A DNA stretch of 44,754 nt from Monoglobus sp964442605 (GCA_964442605.1 CAYTZR010000013.1:1-44754); one strand, 5' to 3'; shown: positions 16,914-26,473, counted from the stretch's first letter. Program-made: numbers and translations. The notes: generated from the letters alone by a model not told the origin.

Positions 16914-16948
16914 ACACCCCTGCGGGATTAATCCCGCAGGGGTGTTTT
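16914..16948 (+). terminator. Terminator after xylB
   Basis: A long perfect GC-rich stem, arms 16914-16928 and 16931-16945 (loop effectively 4-6 bases), followed by TTTT. One of the strongest hairpins in the window. Confidence 0.9.
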
Positions 16949-17009
16949 GTGATATAAAACATGAAATTCCCGCATATGATTAAATAACTGAATTAAAAGG
17001 AATGATTAG

Positions 17010-17315
17010 ATGTCAGACAGAAAGCACAAGCATGAAAATAACCGTGACAAGGTTACCCTTAAGGAGAGAGTTGCGGATATGATAGACATATCAAAGGATG
17101 TTATGCTGGGTGTGCCCTTGGTTACAATGGTGGGAGACAGAGAGTTGACACTTGAAAACTATGTGGGAATTATTGAGTACAGCGATGAAATAATCAGAAT
17201 AAAGTGCAAATCAATAAATGTCAGCATTGCGGGTCATAATATGGAGCTTAAAACCATGACAGACGAATTTTTGTATATAACCGGGAGGTTCAAATGCTTT
17301 TCATACGAATATTGA
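17010..17315 (+). CDS. yqfC: Sporulation protein YqfC (YabP/YqfC family)
   Basis: 101 residues, ATG at 17010 after AAAAGGA. The YabP/YqfC fold is shown by ADMIDISKDVMLGVPLVTMV, ELTLENYVGIIEYSDEIIRI and LKTMTDEFLYITGRF. YqfC is a small sporulation protein of unknown biochemistry, made in the mother cell, always placed before yqfD. The 3' end overlaps yqfD by 22 bases in another frame, which implies coupled translation. It heads the run yqfC-yqfD-phoH-ybeY-dgkA-era. Confidence 0.93.
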   Translation: MSDRKHKHENNRDKVTLKERVADMIDISKDVMLGVPLVTMVGDRELTLENYVGIIEYSDEIIRIKCKSINVSIAGHNMELKTMTDEFLYITGRFKCFSYEY

Positions 17316-18538
17316 ACTATGTAAGGGGTTATCTGATAATCAATATAGACGGCGTATTTGCCGAAAGGTTTATTAATATTTGTGTTCACCGCGGCATCCT
17401 TATATGGGATGTCAGTGCAAAAAGCGGAGCATATACCGCCAAAATGCAAACGAAAAGCTTTTTCAAAATCCGGGGCATCGCCTACGTGACCCGCTCACGT
17501 GTCAGAATTGCAAAGCGTTGCGGACTTATGTTTACGTTACTCAGATACCGCAGCAGGTGGCCGATTATTATCGGTGTTTTGCTGTTTATTGCGATAATTG
17601 ATTTTACAACAACACATATCATGAGTGTTGATATAACCGGCAATGACAGAATACCGACGGAACAGCTTAGACAGGAGCTAAGCGAAATTGGCGTTGCGTT
17701 CGGAAAGCGAATAAAGTATCTGGACGCGGACAGAATTCGAAACGAAATGATAGTTATGGATGATGACATTGCTTGGCTGGGCATCAACGTCAGAGGCTCA
17801 AGGGTTTACATAGAAATCACGGAGCGGATTGATTTTGAAAGTATACCGCATATTACCGGTGAGGCCTGTAACCTTGTTGCCGCGAGGGATGGGGTTATAA
17901 GCCGCATGGAGGTGAAACAGGGGCAAACGATGGTTAAAAAGGGAGACGGAGTACGCGAAGGCGATGTGTTGGTCAGCGGCATTATGGATAGTGTGTACGG
18001 CGGCTTCAGAACCGTTCACGCCTACGGAGAGGTCTACGCCGCAACCGAATATGTTGCCGAGAGAGAGTATTCTTTGAATTACGAAGAAAGAGAATACAGC
18101 GGTAATGAGCGGATAAGATACGGAATTGATTTGTTCGGGCATAGCTTTAATTTATATCCGGCATCAACTGCTCCGGGGGATGGATATGAGGAGCGGTGCG
18201 AGGAATATATCTATAAAAATAATATTTTAGGTAACGATGTAGAAATCGGTGGTATTAAGAAACGGTATCTTGAATATACAACTGTTAAAAAGCAGAGAAC
18301 TGTCGAGGAGACGGTGGAAGCGGGAATAAAGGAGCTGACGGAGGAGGTGGAACAGATGGTTCCCGAAGACGCTGAGATAATTTCAAAGAAAAATGAGCAT
18401 AATATAGTGTCAGGAGACACGGTGGTTGTAACCGTAAGCTATGAGTGCAGCGAAAATATTGCAAAGATGAGCATAATTGATGAAAGTTTGATTGACAAAA
18501 GTGAGAATTTGGATTATGATATAGAAAGCGGGGATTAG
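17294..18538 (+). CDS. yqfD: Sporulation protein YqfD
   Basis: 414 residues, ATG at 17294 after GGGAGG, which lies inside yqfC. N-terminal region 1-90 (IRILNYVRGYLIINIDG..AERFINICVHRGI, SFFKIRGIAYVTRSRVRI), one transmembrane helix at about 92-112 (WPIIIGVLLFIAIIDFTTTHI), then an external beta-rich part with VDITGNDRIPTEQLRQEL, a POTRA-like stretch, and LVAARDGVISRMEVKQGQTMVKKGDGVREGD-type lipoyl/RND-hybrid motif. YqfD is needed for efficient sporulation in Bacillus; its exact role is unknown. The C-terminal half is charged with a helical stretch. Confidence 0.93.
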   Translation: MLFIRILNYVRGYLIINIDGVFAERFINICVHRGILIWDVSAKSGAYTAKMQTKSFFKIRGIAYVTRSRVRIAKRCGLMFTLLRYRSRWPIIIGVLLFIAIIDFTTTHIMSVDITGNDRIPTEQLRQELSEIGVAFGKRIKYLDADRIRNEMIVMDDDIAWLGINVRGSRVYIEITERIDFESIPHITGEACNLVAARDGVISRMEVKQGQTMVKKGDGVREGDVLVSGIMDSVYGGFRTVHAYGEVYAATEYVAEREYSLNYEEREYSGNERIRYGIDLFGHSFNLYPASTAPGDGYEERCEEYIYKNNILGNDVEIGGIKKRYLEYTTVKKQRTVEETVEAGIKELTEEVEQMVPEDAEIISKKNEHNIVSGDTVVVTVSYECSENIAKMSIIDESLIDKSENLDYDIESGD

Positions 18539-18577
18539 TATTCCCATTACTTTAACAAATGAAAACAGAGGTAGTTA

Positions 18578-19570
18578 ATGGAAAGATATATTGAAGTTGA
18601 AAAAATGGAGCTTGTTATAAACCTGTTCGGCAGCTTTGATGAGAATGTCAAGATTATTGAAAAGGAGCTCGATGTCGCTATTATAAACAGGGGCTCGGAA
18701 ATCAAAATCGGAGGCGAACCCGAAAAGGTCGATAAGGCGGTTACCGCTATAAATCAGCTGCTGATTATCGCTGCCCGGGGCGAAACCATAGGCGAGCAGG
18801 AGGTTCGCTACGTTATGGGTCAGATAGACGAGGGCAGAGAAGAGGAGCTTGCGGAGCTTGGTAAGGATGTTATATGTATTACGTCAAACGGTACCCCTCT
18901 TAAAGCTAAAACTCTCGGACAGAAGCAATATATAGAAAAGATTAGAAAAAATCCGATTGTATTCGGTATCGGACCTGCGGGAACGGGAAAGACATATCTG
19001 GCGGTGGCTATGGCTGTGTCCGCGTTTAAGAACAAGGAGGTAAGCCGTATTGTTTTAACAAGACCTGCCATTGAGGCGGGCGAAAGCCTCGGATTTTTGC
19101 CCGGCGATATGCAGGAAAAGGTAGACCCTTACCTGCGTCCGCTGTACGATGCTTTGGGTGAAATGCTGGGATTTGAAGCCTTCCATAAGGTTTTGGAAAG
19201 GGGTCAGATTGAGGTTGCTCCGCTTGCGTATATGAGAGGCAGAACTCTTGATGACGCGTTTATTATTCTTGATGAGGCGCAGAATACCACACGGGAACAG
19301 ATGAAGATGTTTTTAACCCGAATGGGGTTTGCGTCAAAGATAGTAGTGACGGGCGATGTGACTCAGATAGATCTGCCGCGGGATAAAATGTCCGGACTGC
19401 GCGACGCGGAAATTGTGCTAAAAAATATTGAGGGCATTGAGTTTATGTATTTGTCCGAGAAAGATGTTGTACGTCATCCGCTGGTGCAGAAAATAGTCAG
19501 AGCGTATGAGAAAAAGACGCTGGAGCGCGAGCGTGTCGCGCAGCAAAGGCGTGAGAGGAACAGGAAATAA
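18578..19570 (+). CDS. phoH: PhoH-like ATPase
   Basis: 330 residues, ATG at 18578 after AGAGG. N-terminal KH-like region (1-95), then a P-loop ATPase: Walker A GPAGTGKTYLAVAMA from about residue 131, RIVLTRPAIEAGESLGFLPG, Walker B FIILDEAQNTT and sensor VVTGDVTQIDLP. This is the PhoL/YbeZ type that sits beside ybeY and is thought to help RNA/ribosome processing with YbeY. It ends on the TAA that shares its final A with the ybeY start (19570). Confidence 0.95.
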   Translation: MERYIEVEKMELVINLFGSFDENVKIIEKELDVAIINRGSEIKIGGEPEKVDKAVTAINQLLIIAARGETIGEQEVRYVMGQIDEGREEELAELGKDVICITSNGTPLKAKTLGQKQYIEKIRKNPIVFGIGPAGTGKTYLAVAMAVSAFKNKEVSRIVLTRPAIEAGESLGFLPGDMQEKVDPYLRPLYDALGEMLGFEAFHKVLERGQIEVAPLAYMRGRTLDDAFIILDEAQNTTREQMKMFLTRMGFASKIVVTGDVTQIDLPRDKMSGLRDAEIVLKNIEGIEFMYLSEKDVVRHPLVQKIVRAYEKKTLERERVAQQRRERNRK

Positions 19571-20055
19571 TGAAGGTAGCTATTTTAAATCAGCAGGATG
19601 AGATTAAGGTAAACAAAAGGCTAAAGGACTTAATAAAAAGCGCCGCAATATCAACGCTTAAATTTTTAGATTTAAGGACTGATGTTGAGATAAGCGTCAT
19701 GCTTACCGATAATGATGGGATAAGAACTCTCAACAACCTGCACAGGGATATAGACAGAGCGACTGATGTTTTGTCCTTCCCTATGTTTGAGTATGACGAA
19801 AAGGGAGAAATTCGTGAGGATTTTTCCGAGGTTAACGAAATGGGTGAAATATGCCTCGGCGATATAGTAATATCACTGGAGCGTGCGAGGGAGCAGTCTG
19901 AGGAATATGGGCACTCCTTTGAGCGCGAGGTCGGATTTCTTACAGTTCATTCAATGCTGCATCTTTTGGGCTATGACCATATGACTCCGGAGGAGGAAGA
20001 AGAAATGTTCGGGTACCAGGAGAAAATCTTACGCGAAATGGGTCTTACAAGATGA
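19570..20055 (+). CDS. ybeY: Endoribonuclease YbeY
   Basis: 161 residues, ATG at 19570 overlapping the phoH stop by one base. The zinc site is HSMLHLLGYDHM, the HxxxHxxGxDH signature (three His). LHRDIDRATDVLSFPM and LGDIVISLERA are also typical. YbeY is a single-strand RNA endonuclease involved in 16S rRNA 3'-end maturation and ribosome quality control. Next to phoH and era, both linked to the ribosome. The 3' end overlaps dgkA by 4 bases (ATGA). Confidence 0.96.
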   Translation: MKVAILNQQDEIKVNKRLKDLIKSAAISTLKFLDLRTDVEISVMLTDNDGIRTLNNLHRDIDRATDVLSFPMFEYDEKGEIREDFSEVNEMGEICLGDIVISLERAREQSEEYGHSFEREVGFLTVHSMLHLLGYDHMTPEEEEEMFGYQEKILREMGLTR

Positions 20056-20507
20056 AGAATTTTTTTAAGGGATTTGTGTACGCCGCGGTTGGGATTAAGA
20101 AATGTGTTATGTCTGAACGTAACTTCCGTGTACATATTGTCGCGGCTGTCACGGTATTTATATTCGCCTATATCTACGGTGTGACACGTACACAGGCTGC
20201 GGTGTTGGTACTAACCGTGGCGGCAGTTCTCAGCTTAGAGGCGATCAATACGGCGATAGAGGCGGCTGTGGATTTGGCATCGGACAAGCATACCGGGCTT
20301 GGCGGTTTGGCTAAGGATGCAGCGGCGGGAGCCGTACTCATCGCGGCAGCGGCGGCTCTGGTTGTAGCGGTGTTTGTATTTGGTGATAAAGAGAAGCTGT
20401 TTAATACGCTTAATACATTTTTGTCGATATGGTATCTGGATGTGATTTATATTGCCGCCGGAGCGGTATTTGTTTTTGGAATTAAAGATAAAACGAAAGG
20501 AAAATAA
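20052..20507 (+). CDS. dgkA: Undecaprenol/diacylglycerol kinase, DgkA family
   Basis: 151 residues, ATG at 20052 in an ATGA overlap with ybeY. Small trimeric membrane kinase: N-terminal amphipathic VYAAVGIKKCVMSERNFRVH, three membrane helices, and the catalytic segment LEAINTAIEAAVDLASDKHT...LAKDAAAGAVL. In Gram-positive bacteria this family mainly phosphorylates undecaprenol for wall synthesis. Residues 118-151 form one further hydrophobic segment (YLDVIYIAAGAVFVFGI), so the protein is about 20-30 residues longer than the usual 120-130. Confidence 0.92.
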   Translation: MKNFFKGFVYAAVGIKKCVMSERNFRVHIVAAVTVFIFAYIYGVTRTQAAVLVLTVAAVLSLEAINTAIEAAVDLASDKHTGLGGLAKDAAAGAVLIAAAAALVVAVFVFGDKEKLFNTLNTFLSIWYLDVIYIAAGAVFVFGIKDKTKGK

Positions 20508-20508
20508 C

Positions 20509-21399
20509 ATGAAATCAGGATTTGTAGCAATAACAGGAAGACCTAACGCGGGAAAATCAACCCTGCTTAATAAAATAGTCGGAGAAAAGGTAGCGATTGT
20601 GTCAAGAAAGCCTCAGACTACCAGAACCAAAATTTTGGGAGTATATACGGGCGATGAGTATCAGATTGTGCTGATAGATACCCCGGGTATCCACAAGCCG
20701 CATAACAAGCTGGGTCAGCGTATGGAAAAGTATATTTATTCCGCGACACGCGATATCGATGTGCTGATTTACGTAGTGGACTGTAATATCTCGGACAGAG
20801 AGCTGGAGCTTGAAAGGGAGGCTCTCGGCGGAGTGAAGCAATCGGGTGTACCGGTGGTGCTTGCGGTGAACAAGATTGATACAGTACCAAAGCTTAACCT
20901 GCTTCCTGTGCTGGACAGGCTTAAAACAATTTATGAATTCTCCGAGATAGTTCCCATCTCTGCTCAAAAGGGAACAAATGTGGACAGACTTCTGGATATA
21001 ATTCAGGGATTTTTGAGCGAGGGTCCGAAATTCTTTCCCGACAACGTCATAACAGATCAGCCGGAAAGGCAGATTGTGTCGGAGTTTATCCGCGAGAAGG
21101 CGCTCAGACTGCTTAATCAGGAGGTTCCTCACGGTATAGCCGTGGAAATCGAAAGCATGAAGCAGCGTAAAAACGGCACGTATGAAATACTTGCGGCGAT
21201 ATACTGCGAGAAGCAGAGCCATAAGGGAATAATAATAGGCAAGGGCGGCGAAAAGCTCAAAGACATAGGCAGACAAGCAAGGCAGGATATAGAACGGTTT
21301 CTGGGCGAGAAGGTTTATCTGGAGCTCTGGGTAAAGGTTAAAGAAAACTGGCGTAATCTTGAGAACTTTATTACCGAAATGGGATTTGAGAAGAACTGA
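20509..21399 (+). CDS. era: GTPase Era
   Basis: 296 residues, ATG at 20509 after AAAGGAAAA and one base past the dgkA stop. G domain: G1 GRPNAGKSTLLN, G2 TTRT, G3 DTPGIHKP, G4 NKID, G5 SAQKG. C-terminal KH domain at about 205-296 with IIIGKGGEKLKDIGRQAR. Era binds the 3' end of 16S rRNA during 30S assembly. The end is 5 bases from the convergent end of def; I see no hairpin terminator between them. Confidence 0.97.
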   Translation: MKSGFVAITGRPNAGKSTLLNKIVGEKVAIVSRKPQTTRTKILGVYTGDEYQIVLIDTPGIHKPHNKLGQRMEKYIYSATRDIDVLIYVVDCNISDRELELEREALGGVKQSGVPVVLAVNKIDTVPKLNLLPVLDRLKTIYEFSEIVPISAQKGTNVDRLLDIIQGFLSEGPKFFPDNVITDQPERQIVSEFIREKALRLLNQEVPHGIAVEIESMKQRKNGTYEILAAIYCEKQSHKGIIIGKGGEKLKDIGRQARQDIERFLGEKVYLELWVKVKENWRNLENFITEMGFEKN

Positions 21400-21404
21400 A
21401 TTTT

Positions 21405-21863
21405 TTAATCCTCAGTTTCCACCCATTCAGTTACCAGCTCGGTAAAGAAGTGACCGTTTAGATGGTCTATTTCATGACAGAAAGCGCGGGCGGTCAAACC
21501 CTCACCGGTATATTCATACTCTACCCCGTGCCTGTCTGTGGCTCTTATTTTAACTATATTAGGACGAGTTACCATTCCATACTTGCCCGGATAGCTTAGG
21601 CAGCCCTCGGCATCGGTTTGTTCGCCTTCTGTGTATAGTATCTCGGGATTTATAAGCTCCAGTATGGTATCGCCGGTGTCAATCAGCGCAACCCTTCTCA
21701 GAACTCCCACTTGCGGCGCGGCAAGTCCCACGCCGCCCGCTTCTACCAGAGTGTCATGCATATCATCGAGCAAGCATATAATTCTGTCGTTTATTTCTTT
21801 TACCTCGCGGCACTTTTTTGTTAATATTTCATCGCCCAGCTTTACTATGTTGCGTATCGCCAT
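21405..21863 (-). CDS. def: Peptide deformylase
   Basis: 152 residues, ATG at 21863-21861 after GGAGAGAAC. All three deformylase motifs: GVGLAAPQVG (I), EGCLSYPG (II, metal Cys) and HEIDHLNG (III, two metal His and catalytic Glu). It removes the N-formyl group of nascent proteins with Fe2+/Zn2+. Short form of about 150 residues, typical of Clostridia. It lies 113 bases after priA on the same strand, probably the end of the yicC-priA run or its own unit. Confidence 0.96.
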   Translation of the reverse strand: MAIRNIVKLGDEILTKKCREVKEINDRIICLLDDMHDTLVEAGGVGLAAPQVGVLRRVALIDTGDTILELINPEILYTEGEQTDAEGCLSYPGKYGMVTRPNIVKIRATDRHGVEYEYTGEGLTARAFCHEIDHLNGHFFTELVTEWVETED

Positions 21864-21925
21864 ATATGTTCTCTCCTTATTTATTTAAATTCTAACTTAT
21901 TTAATTTATTTAAAATCTAAATTTC

Positions 21926-21979
21926 CAAACTTTCAAACTTTCAAACTTTCAAACAATGTATTTTCACTTTGTATTTTCA
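21926..21979. repeat. Tandem repeats at the 3' end of priA
   Basis: CTTTCAAA-type units occur three to four times at about 21926-21954, followed by TGTATTTTCA at 21957-21966 and 21970-21979. The second TGTATTTTCA contains the priA stop (TGA on the minus strand, 21979-21977). Confidence 0.88.
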
Positions 21980-24421
21980 ATTCATGTTTACGGGGTTTAT
22001 ATCAATTACCAAGGCAGTGGATGTGTTTTTCCTGATATGCGTATCATTGATTGAATGCAGCGTATCAAGGAGTTTATCACTGTCATTGACCTTTATTAAT
22101 ATCCTGTAACGGTAGCTCCCCTTTATTTTATTAATCGGAGCGGGCATCGGTGAACTGAGCTTTATAATATTTTCACGTTCATCGCATTCTTTTATAAAGT
22201 CGTGTATCGCTTCTGTTTCGGCAATCACGTTTTGCTCATCCTTGCCTGAGACCAATATATTTATTATGTCACAAAAAGGCGGATAATTCAAGCGTTTTCT
22301 GAATTTTATTTCATTTTTGTAAAAGCCCGTATAATCATGAGACTTTGCGAATTCAATCGTTGAATTTTTCGGCTGGTAGGTTTGAATAATAGCTCGTCCG
22401 GGAATATCACCTCTTCCGGCGCGCCCGCAGACCTGAGTCAGCAGCGAAAAAGTGCGTTCGTTTGCGCGAAAGTCGTCAACTCCCAGAGAGGAGTCAGCCG
22501 CAAGAACGCCTACCAGTGTTACGTCCGCAAAATCCAGTCCTTTTGTAACCATTTGCGTACCTAATAGTATATCCGCGTCTCCGTTTTTAAATGAGCTCAG
22601 TATATGCTCATGACTGCCCTTTGTCGCGGTTGTATCGCGATCCATACGCAGAGTTCGCGCATTCGGGAACAGCCTTATTAGCTCACTCTCTATCCTTTGA
22701 GTGCCTGTGCCGAAAAATTTGATATACTTTGAGCCGCATTCGGGGCAGGCTGTAACGTTTTTCATCGTATATCCGCAGTAATGACACATCAGCTCATCCG
22801 AGCTTATATGATACGTGAGAGGTATACTGCAATCTCTGCACTGCAGCACATAACCGCATTCACGGCAGGAGACAAAGGTGTTATAGCCGCGTCGGTTTAA
22901 AAACAAAATTGTCTTTTCGCCTCTTTCGAGATTTTTTCCTATCTCAAATTCAAGTCTGTTGCTTATCGGCGACATATTGTGATATTCAAATATTTCGCCC
23001 CGCATATCAACGATTTTTACATCCGGCAGACTGTTGTTGTTATATCTTTTATTCATTTCAAACAGCTTATAATCGCCTGTCTCCGAGGCGTAATAATAGC
23101 TGTCGATTGACGGTGTTGCCGATGCCAAAATCAGAGGCGCGTTATTCTTTTCGGCTCTGTATTTTGCAACATCGCGCGCATGGTATCTGGGTGAAATTTC
23201 GGACTTATACGTGTTCTCGTGTTCCTCGTCCAGAATGATTAAGCCGATATTGTCAAGAGGCGCAAATATGGCGCTTCTCGCTCCTACAACCACATCAACC
23301 TCGCCGTTCCTGATTTTGTTCCACTGGTCAAAGCGTTCTCCGTAGCTCAGCCCGCTGTGAATAACAGCCACTCTGTTGCCGAATCGGCTTACAAAGCGTT
23401 CTACCATTTGCGGGGTCAGCGCGATTTCCGGTACAAGCATTATCGCTCGCTTTCCACCCTCGATACAATGTTTTATCGTTTGCAGAAACACCTCGGTTTT
23501 GCCGCTTCCCGTTACTCCGCGTATCAGGATTTTTTCATGCTTTTCGTTATCTAAAAGCTTATCTGTATATTCAATAATAGGACGCTGCTCGTCTGTCGGT
23601 TCATAGAACTCGGTCGCGGCATAATCATCGGCGCGGTATACCTCTCTAACCTTTTTTTCACTGTATAGCTCAATGTACCCTTTTTCTTTTAGGGCAGCCA
23701 TAGAGGTGTAATTTCCGTCAGAGAGCGCAATAAGCTCCGATGTGGTCAGTTTTCCGCTGTCCGCCAATGTTAAGAGCATTTCGGACTGAACCTTTGCGCG
23801 GCAGGTTTTGAGAAAATCCGCCGCCATATACGCTTCTTCAACCGAGATATTCAGCTTGGCATATCGTATGGTCAGCTCCTTTATTGACTCATCTGCCTTT
23901 TCCGAGATTTTGATTATTTTCTTATCCTCAAGAGCCTTTACGCATCGTCTGAGCGCAGGCGAGTTAATAATTTCCGCCAAATGATCATATTCTATTATGC
24001 CGCCGTTTTCGTTGATTGTGTCAATAACCTTATGCTGAAATTCCGAGAGCTTTTGCTCGCTGTTATCCGTAACGCTTATCCACTCTTTAATAATCATTTT
24101 CATTCGCGGCGGTACTATAAGCTTAAAAGCGCTGTAAAAAGAGCAGAGATACTTTCTCTGCATCCATACGCACAGATCCAAAAGCTCCTTGGAGCACACA
24201 GGTTTTTCACCTGCGAATTTTTTTATGGCTTTAAGACATGTGAACTCGCTGGTTTCAGATATTCCTACTATAAGTCCCTCCACTGGCTTGTTGTATATTC
24301 CGAATGGGACAACCACACGCATCCCAACCTGCGCGATACCTTTGTGCCACTCCTGAATTTTGTAGTCAAAGGTTTGGTCAATAATATGATGCTTGCTGAT
24401 TAACGCGACATTTGCTATCAT
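21977..24421 (-). CDS. priA: Primosomal protein N' (replication restart helicase PriA)
   Basis: 814 residues, ATG at 24421-24419 overlapping the coaBC stop (4 bases). N-terminal 3'-DNA-binding domain (FDYKIQEWHKGIAQVGMRVV), winged helix, then superfamily 2 helicase: Walker A RGVTGSGKTEVFLQ, LVPEIALTPQM, GARSAIFAPL, Walker B ILDEEHENTYK, and ASATPS. Zinc module with eight cysteines near residues 520-565 (CRECGYVLQCRDCS, CHYCGY, CPECGS). Helicase motifs GTGTQRIE, GTQMVTKGLDF and QVCGRAGRG follow. Restarts stalled forks by loading DnaB. Family length about 730-810, so complete. Confidence 0.97.
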   Translation of the reverse strand: MIANVALISKHHIIDQTFDYKIQEWHKGIAQVGMRVVVPFGIYNKPVEGLIVGISETSEFTCLKAIKKFAGEKPVCSKELLDLCVWMQRKYLCSFYSAFKLIVPPRMKMIIKEWISVTDNSEQKLSEFQHKVIDTINENGGIIEYDHLAEIINSPALRRCVKALEDKKIIKISEKADESIKELTIRYAKLNISVEEAYMAADFLKTCRAKVQSEMLLTLADSGKLTTSELIALSDGNYTSMAALKEKGYIELYSEKKVREVYRADDYAATEFYEPTDEQRPIIEYTDKLLDNEKHEKILIRGVTGSGKTEVFLQTIKHCIEGGKRAIMLVPEIALTPQMVERFVSRFGNRVAVIHSGLSYGERFDQWNKIRNGEVDVVVGARSAIFAPLDNIGLIILDEEHENTYKSEISPRYHARDVAKYRAEKNNAPLILASATPSIDSYYYASETGDYKLFEMNKRYNNNSLPDVKIVDMRGEIFEYHNMSPISNRLEFEIGKNLERGEKTILFLNRRGYNTFVSCRECGYVLQCRDCSIPLTYHISSDELMCHYCGYTMKNVTACPECGSKYIKFFGTGTQRIESELIRLFPNARTLRMDRDTTATKGSHEHILSSFKNGDADILLGTQMVTKGLDFADVTLVGVLAADSSLGVDDFRANERTFSLLTQVCGRAGRGDIPGRAIIQTYQPKNSTIEFAKSHDYTGFYKNEIKFRKRLNYPPFCDIINILVSGKDEQNVIAETEAIHDFIKECDERENIIKLSSPMPAPINKIKGSYRYRILIKVNDSDKLLDTLHSINDTHIRKNTSTALVIDINPVNMN

Positions 24422-25614
24422 AGCTTTACCGCCCTGTCAAGTATAATGTTGGCTAAGTTGAATTTATCCATTATTGGATACTCGGTCATGCTTCCGTCTT
24501 TGTCGATAATTGTGACGATATTGGTGTCGGTACCAAATCCCGCGCCATCGGTTTTAAGATTGTTGGCAACAATAAAATCAACATTCTTTTTGGCGAGCTT
24601 TTCTTTCGCGTTTTTTATCAAATCGTCGGTTTCCATCGCAAAGCCTATTATAGTTTTATTTTTCCCGTATCTTTGCCCAAGCTCAAGCAATATATCAGGG
24701 TTGCGTTTAAGCTTTATATTCATATCGTTTCCCTGTTTTTTGATTTTGCTTGCCGATGCTTTGGCAGGTCTGTAGTCCGCTACCGCCGCGGACATGATAA
24801 TTATATCCGCGTCAACCGCCGCGCTTGTTACCGCTTCGTACATATCCGCGGCTGATATTACGTTTACGGTGTTCACCCCGGAAACGGGCGCGCATGAGTT
24901 CCTGCCCGCAACCAAAGTAACATCGGCGCCGCGGAGGCGTGCCGCTCTTGCCAGAGCAAAGCCCATTTTCCCGGTGGAATGGTTTGTTAAAAATCTGACC
25001 GGATCCAGAGCCTCGCAGGTTGCTCCCGCGCTTACCACAATCCTTTTGCCCGTCAAATCCGCTTCCGGTTTAAGAGCCAGATATACTATTTCTTCAAATA
25101 TGGCTTCAACGCTTGCAAGCTTGCCCTTTCCTATATCTCCGCAGGCAAGCCGTCCGCTTTCCGGCATAACAAACGAAGCTCCATATTCCCGAAGCTTGCC
25201 GATGTTTGACCTGACAATAGGGTTTTCTAACATATTTGTGTTCATAGCCGGCGCGATAAGCACAGGGGCTTTTGTTGCTATAACAGTCGTGGTAAGCATA
25301 TCATCGGCAATACCGTTTGCCATCTTGCCTATAAAGTTTGCGGTTGCTGGAACAACAGCGAAAACATCTGCCTCTTTGGCAAGAGATATGTGCTGTATCT
25401 CCCATGACTTAGGTTCATCAAACATATCTTGCGTTACGGGATTTTTAGAAAGACTCTGAAAGCTGAGCGGTTTTATAAATTCAGCCGCTGATTTTGTCAT
25501 AATAACCTTAACGCGGGCGCCGGATTTGACAAGCCTCGATGTAAGATCAAGCGCCTTATACGCGGCTATTCCGCCTGTAACACCCAATATAATTGTTTTG
25601 TTTTCAAGAAGCAT
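24418..25614 (-). CDS. coaBC: Bifunctional phosphopantothenoylcysteine decarboxylase / phosphopantothenate-cysteine ligase
   Basis: 398 residues from ATG at 25614-25612, five bases after GGTGG; a GTG at 25623 overlaps that site and is less likely. CoaC half (1-180): flavodoxin-like GVTGGIAAYKALDLTSRLVK, PAMNTNM for the substrate clamp, ESGRLACGDIGKG with the catalytic Cys. CoaB half (185-398): VSAGATCEALDPVRFLTNHS, TGKMGFALA, SAAVADYRPA and FAMETDDLI. It makes 4'-phosphopantetheine for CoA. The 3' end overlaps priA by 4 bases; rpoZ lies 80 bases upstream. Confidence 0.97.
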   Translation of the reverse strand: MLLENKTIILGVTGGIAAYKALDLTSRLVKSGARVKVIMTKSAAEFIKPLSFQSLSKNPVTQDMFDEPKSWEIQHISLAKEADVFAVVPATANFIGKMANGIADDMLTTTVIATKAPVLIAPAMNTNMLENPIVRSNIGKLREYGASFVMPESGRLACGDIGKGKLASVEAIFEEIVYLALKPEADLTGKRIVVSAGATCEALDPVRFLTNHSTGKMGFALARAARLRGADVTLVAGRNSCAPVSGVNTVNVISAADMYEAVTSAAVDADIIIMSAAVADYRPAKASASKIKKQGNDMNIKLKRNPDILLELGQRYGKNKTIIGFAMETDDLIKNAKEKLAKKNVDFIVANNLKTDGAGFGTDTNIVTIIDKDGSMTEYPIMDKFNLANIILDRAVKL

Positions 25615-25694
25615 ATTTACCACCTATAATAATAATTAAAAAATCAAGCCCACACGACGCTGTACGCACGGTGGGCAGAAGCTATCAAAAGGCA

Positions 25695-25907
25695 TTAAAT
25701 CGAACCGATGTCCAAGGTATGGATATAGTTTAGCTTATCCTCGTATATTTCCTCGGCGGCAATGGAAACCTCCTTGCCGGATTTTGTTTCAACCATTGCC
25801 TGCTTGCCTTCCGTGAGCTGTCTTGCTCTTTTGGCAGTTTCGATTGTCAGAAGATATCTGCTTCCGGTCTTCTCAACCAATTCCGTAATCGGCGGTTTAA
25901 TCATCAT
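25695..25907 (-). CDS. rpoZ: RNA polymerase omega subunit
   Basis: 70 residues, ATG at 25907. MIKPPITELVEKTGSRYLLT and IETAKRARQL match omega region 1 (the AKRARQL helix that clamps beta'), then IAAEEI.EDKL at the end. Omega aids assembly of RNA polymerase. Starts in an ATGA overlap with gmk, as usual in Firmicutes (gmk-rpoZ-coaBC). Confidence 0.95.
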   Translation of the reverse strand: MMIKPPITELVEKTGSRYLLTIETAKRARQLTEGKQAMVETKSGKEVSIAAEEIYEDKLNYIHTLDIGSI

Positions 25908-26473
25908 AATTGATCTCTCCTTTGATTTAAAATATTTAATATTTCATTGGCTGTATCATCCACAACCCTGTTTATAACGACATGATCATAGCAATCCTTT
26001 TTGGAAAGCTCCCAATCTGCCGCAGATATACGTTTTTCGATTTCCTCGGGCGTTTCTGTGTTGCGCTTTGTTAAGCGTTCTCTGAGCACCTCAATGCTTT
26101 CGGGAGCAATGAAAATATACACCGCGTCAGGGTATCTTTCCATAAGATTAAGCGCCCCTTGAACATCGATTTCAAGCAGTACATCCTTGCCCTGATTTAG
26201 ATTATTGTTTACATATCGGAGCGGAGTTCCGTAGTAGTTTTCGCTGAATACAGCCCACTCCATAAACTCGCCGTTTTCAATCATTTTTTTAAATTGTTCG
26301 GGCGTTTTAAAGAAGTAGGTCACACCCTCCTTATCCTCGGGCCTTGGCTCTCTTGTCGTTGCCGAAACAGAAGGAACGATAGACGGATTGTCCTGCATAA
26401 GCTTTTTTAAAACCGTACCCTTGCCCACGCCTGAGGGACCGGAAACAACTATCAAAAGTCCTGTTTTATTCAT
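25904..26473 (-). CDS. gmk: Guanylate kinase
   Basis: 189 residues from ATG at 26473-26471, which starts MNKTGLLIVVSGPSGVGKGT; a longer in-frame start at 26506 would overlap remA much more and adds non-family residues. P-loop GPSGVGKGT, TTREPRPEDKEGVTYFF (GMP binding), ENGEFMEWA and LLEIDVQGA are all present. It converts GMP to GDP with ATP. The start overlaps the last 8 bases of remA and the end overlaps rpoZ by 4. Confidence 0.96.
   Translation of the reverse strand: MNKTGLLIVVSGPSGVGKGTVLKKLMQDNPSIVPSVSATTREPRPEDKEGVTYFFKTPEQFKKMIENGEFMEWAVFSENYYGTPLRYVNNNLNQGKDVLLEIDVQGALNLMERYPDAVYIFIAPESIEVLRERLTKRNTETPEEIEKRISAADWELSKKDCYDHVVINRVVDDTANEILNILNQRRDQL

Noticed and set aside
20602..21276. 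224-codon minus-strand frame opposite era
   Set aside because: Antisense to the conserved era gene with no ribosome site.
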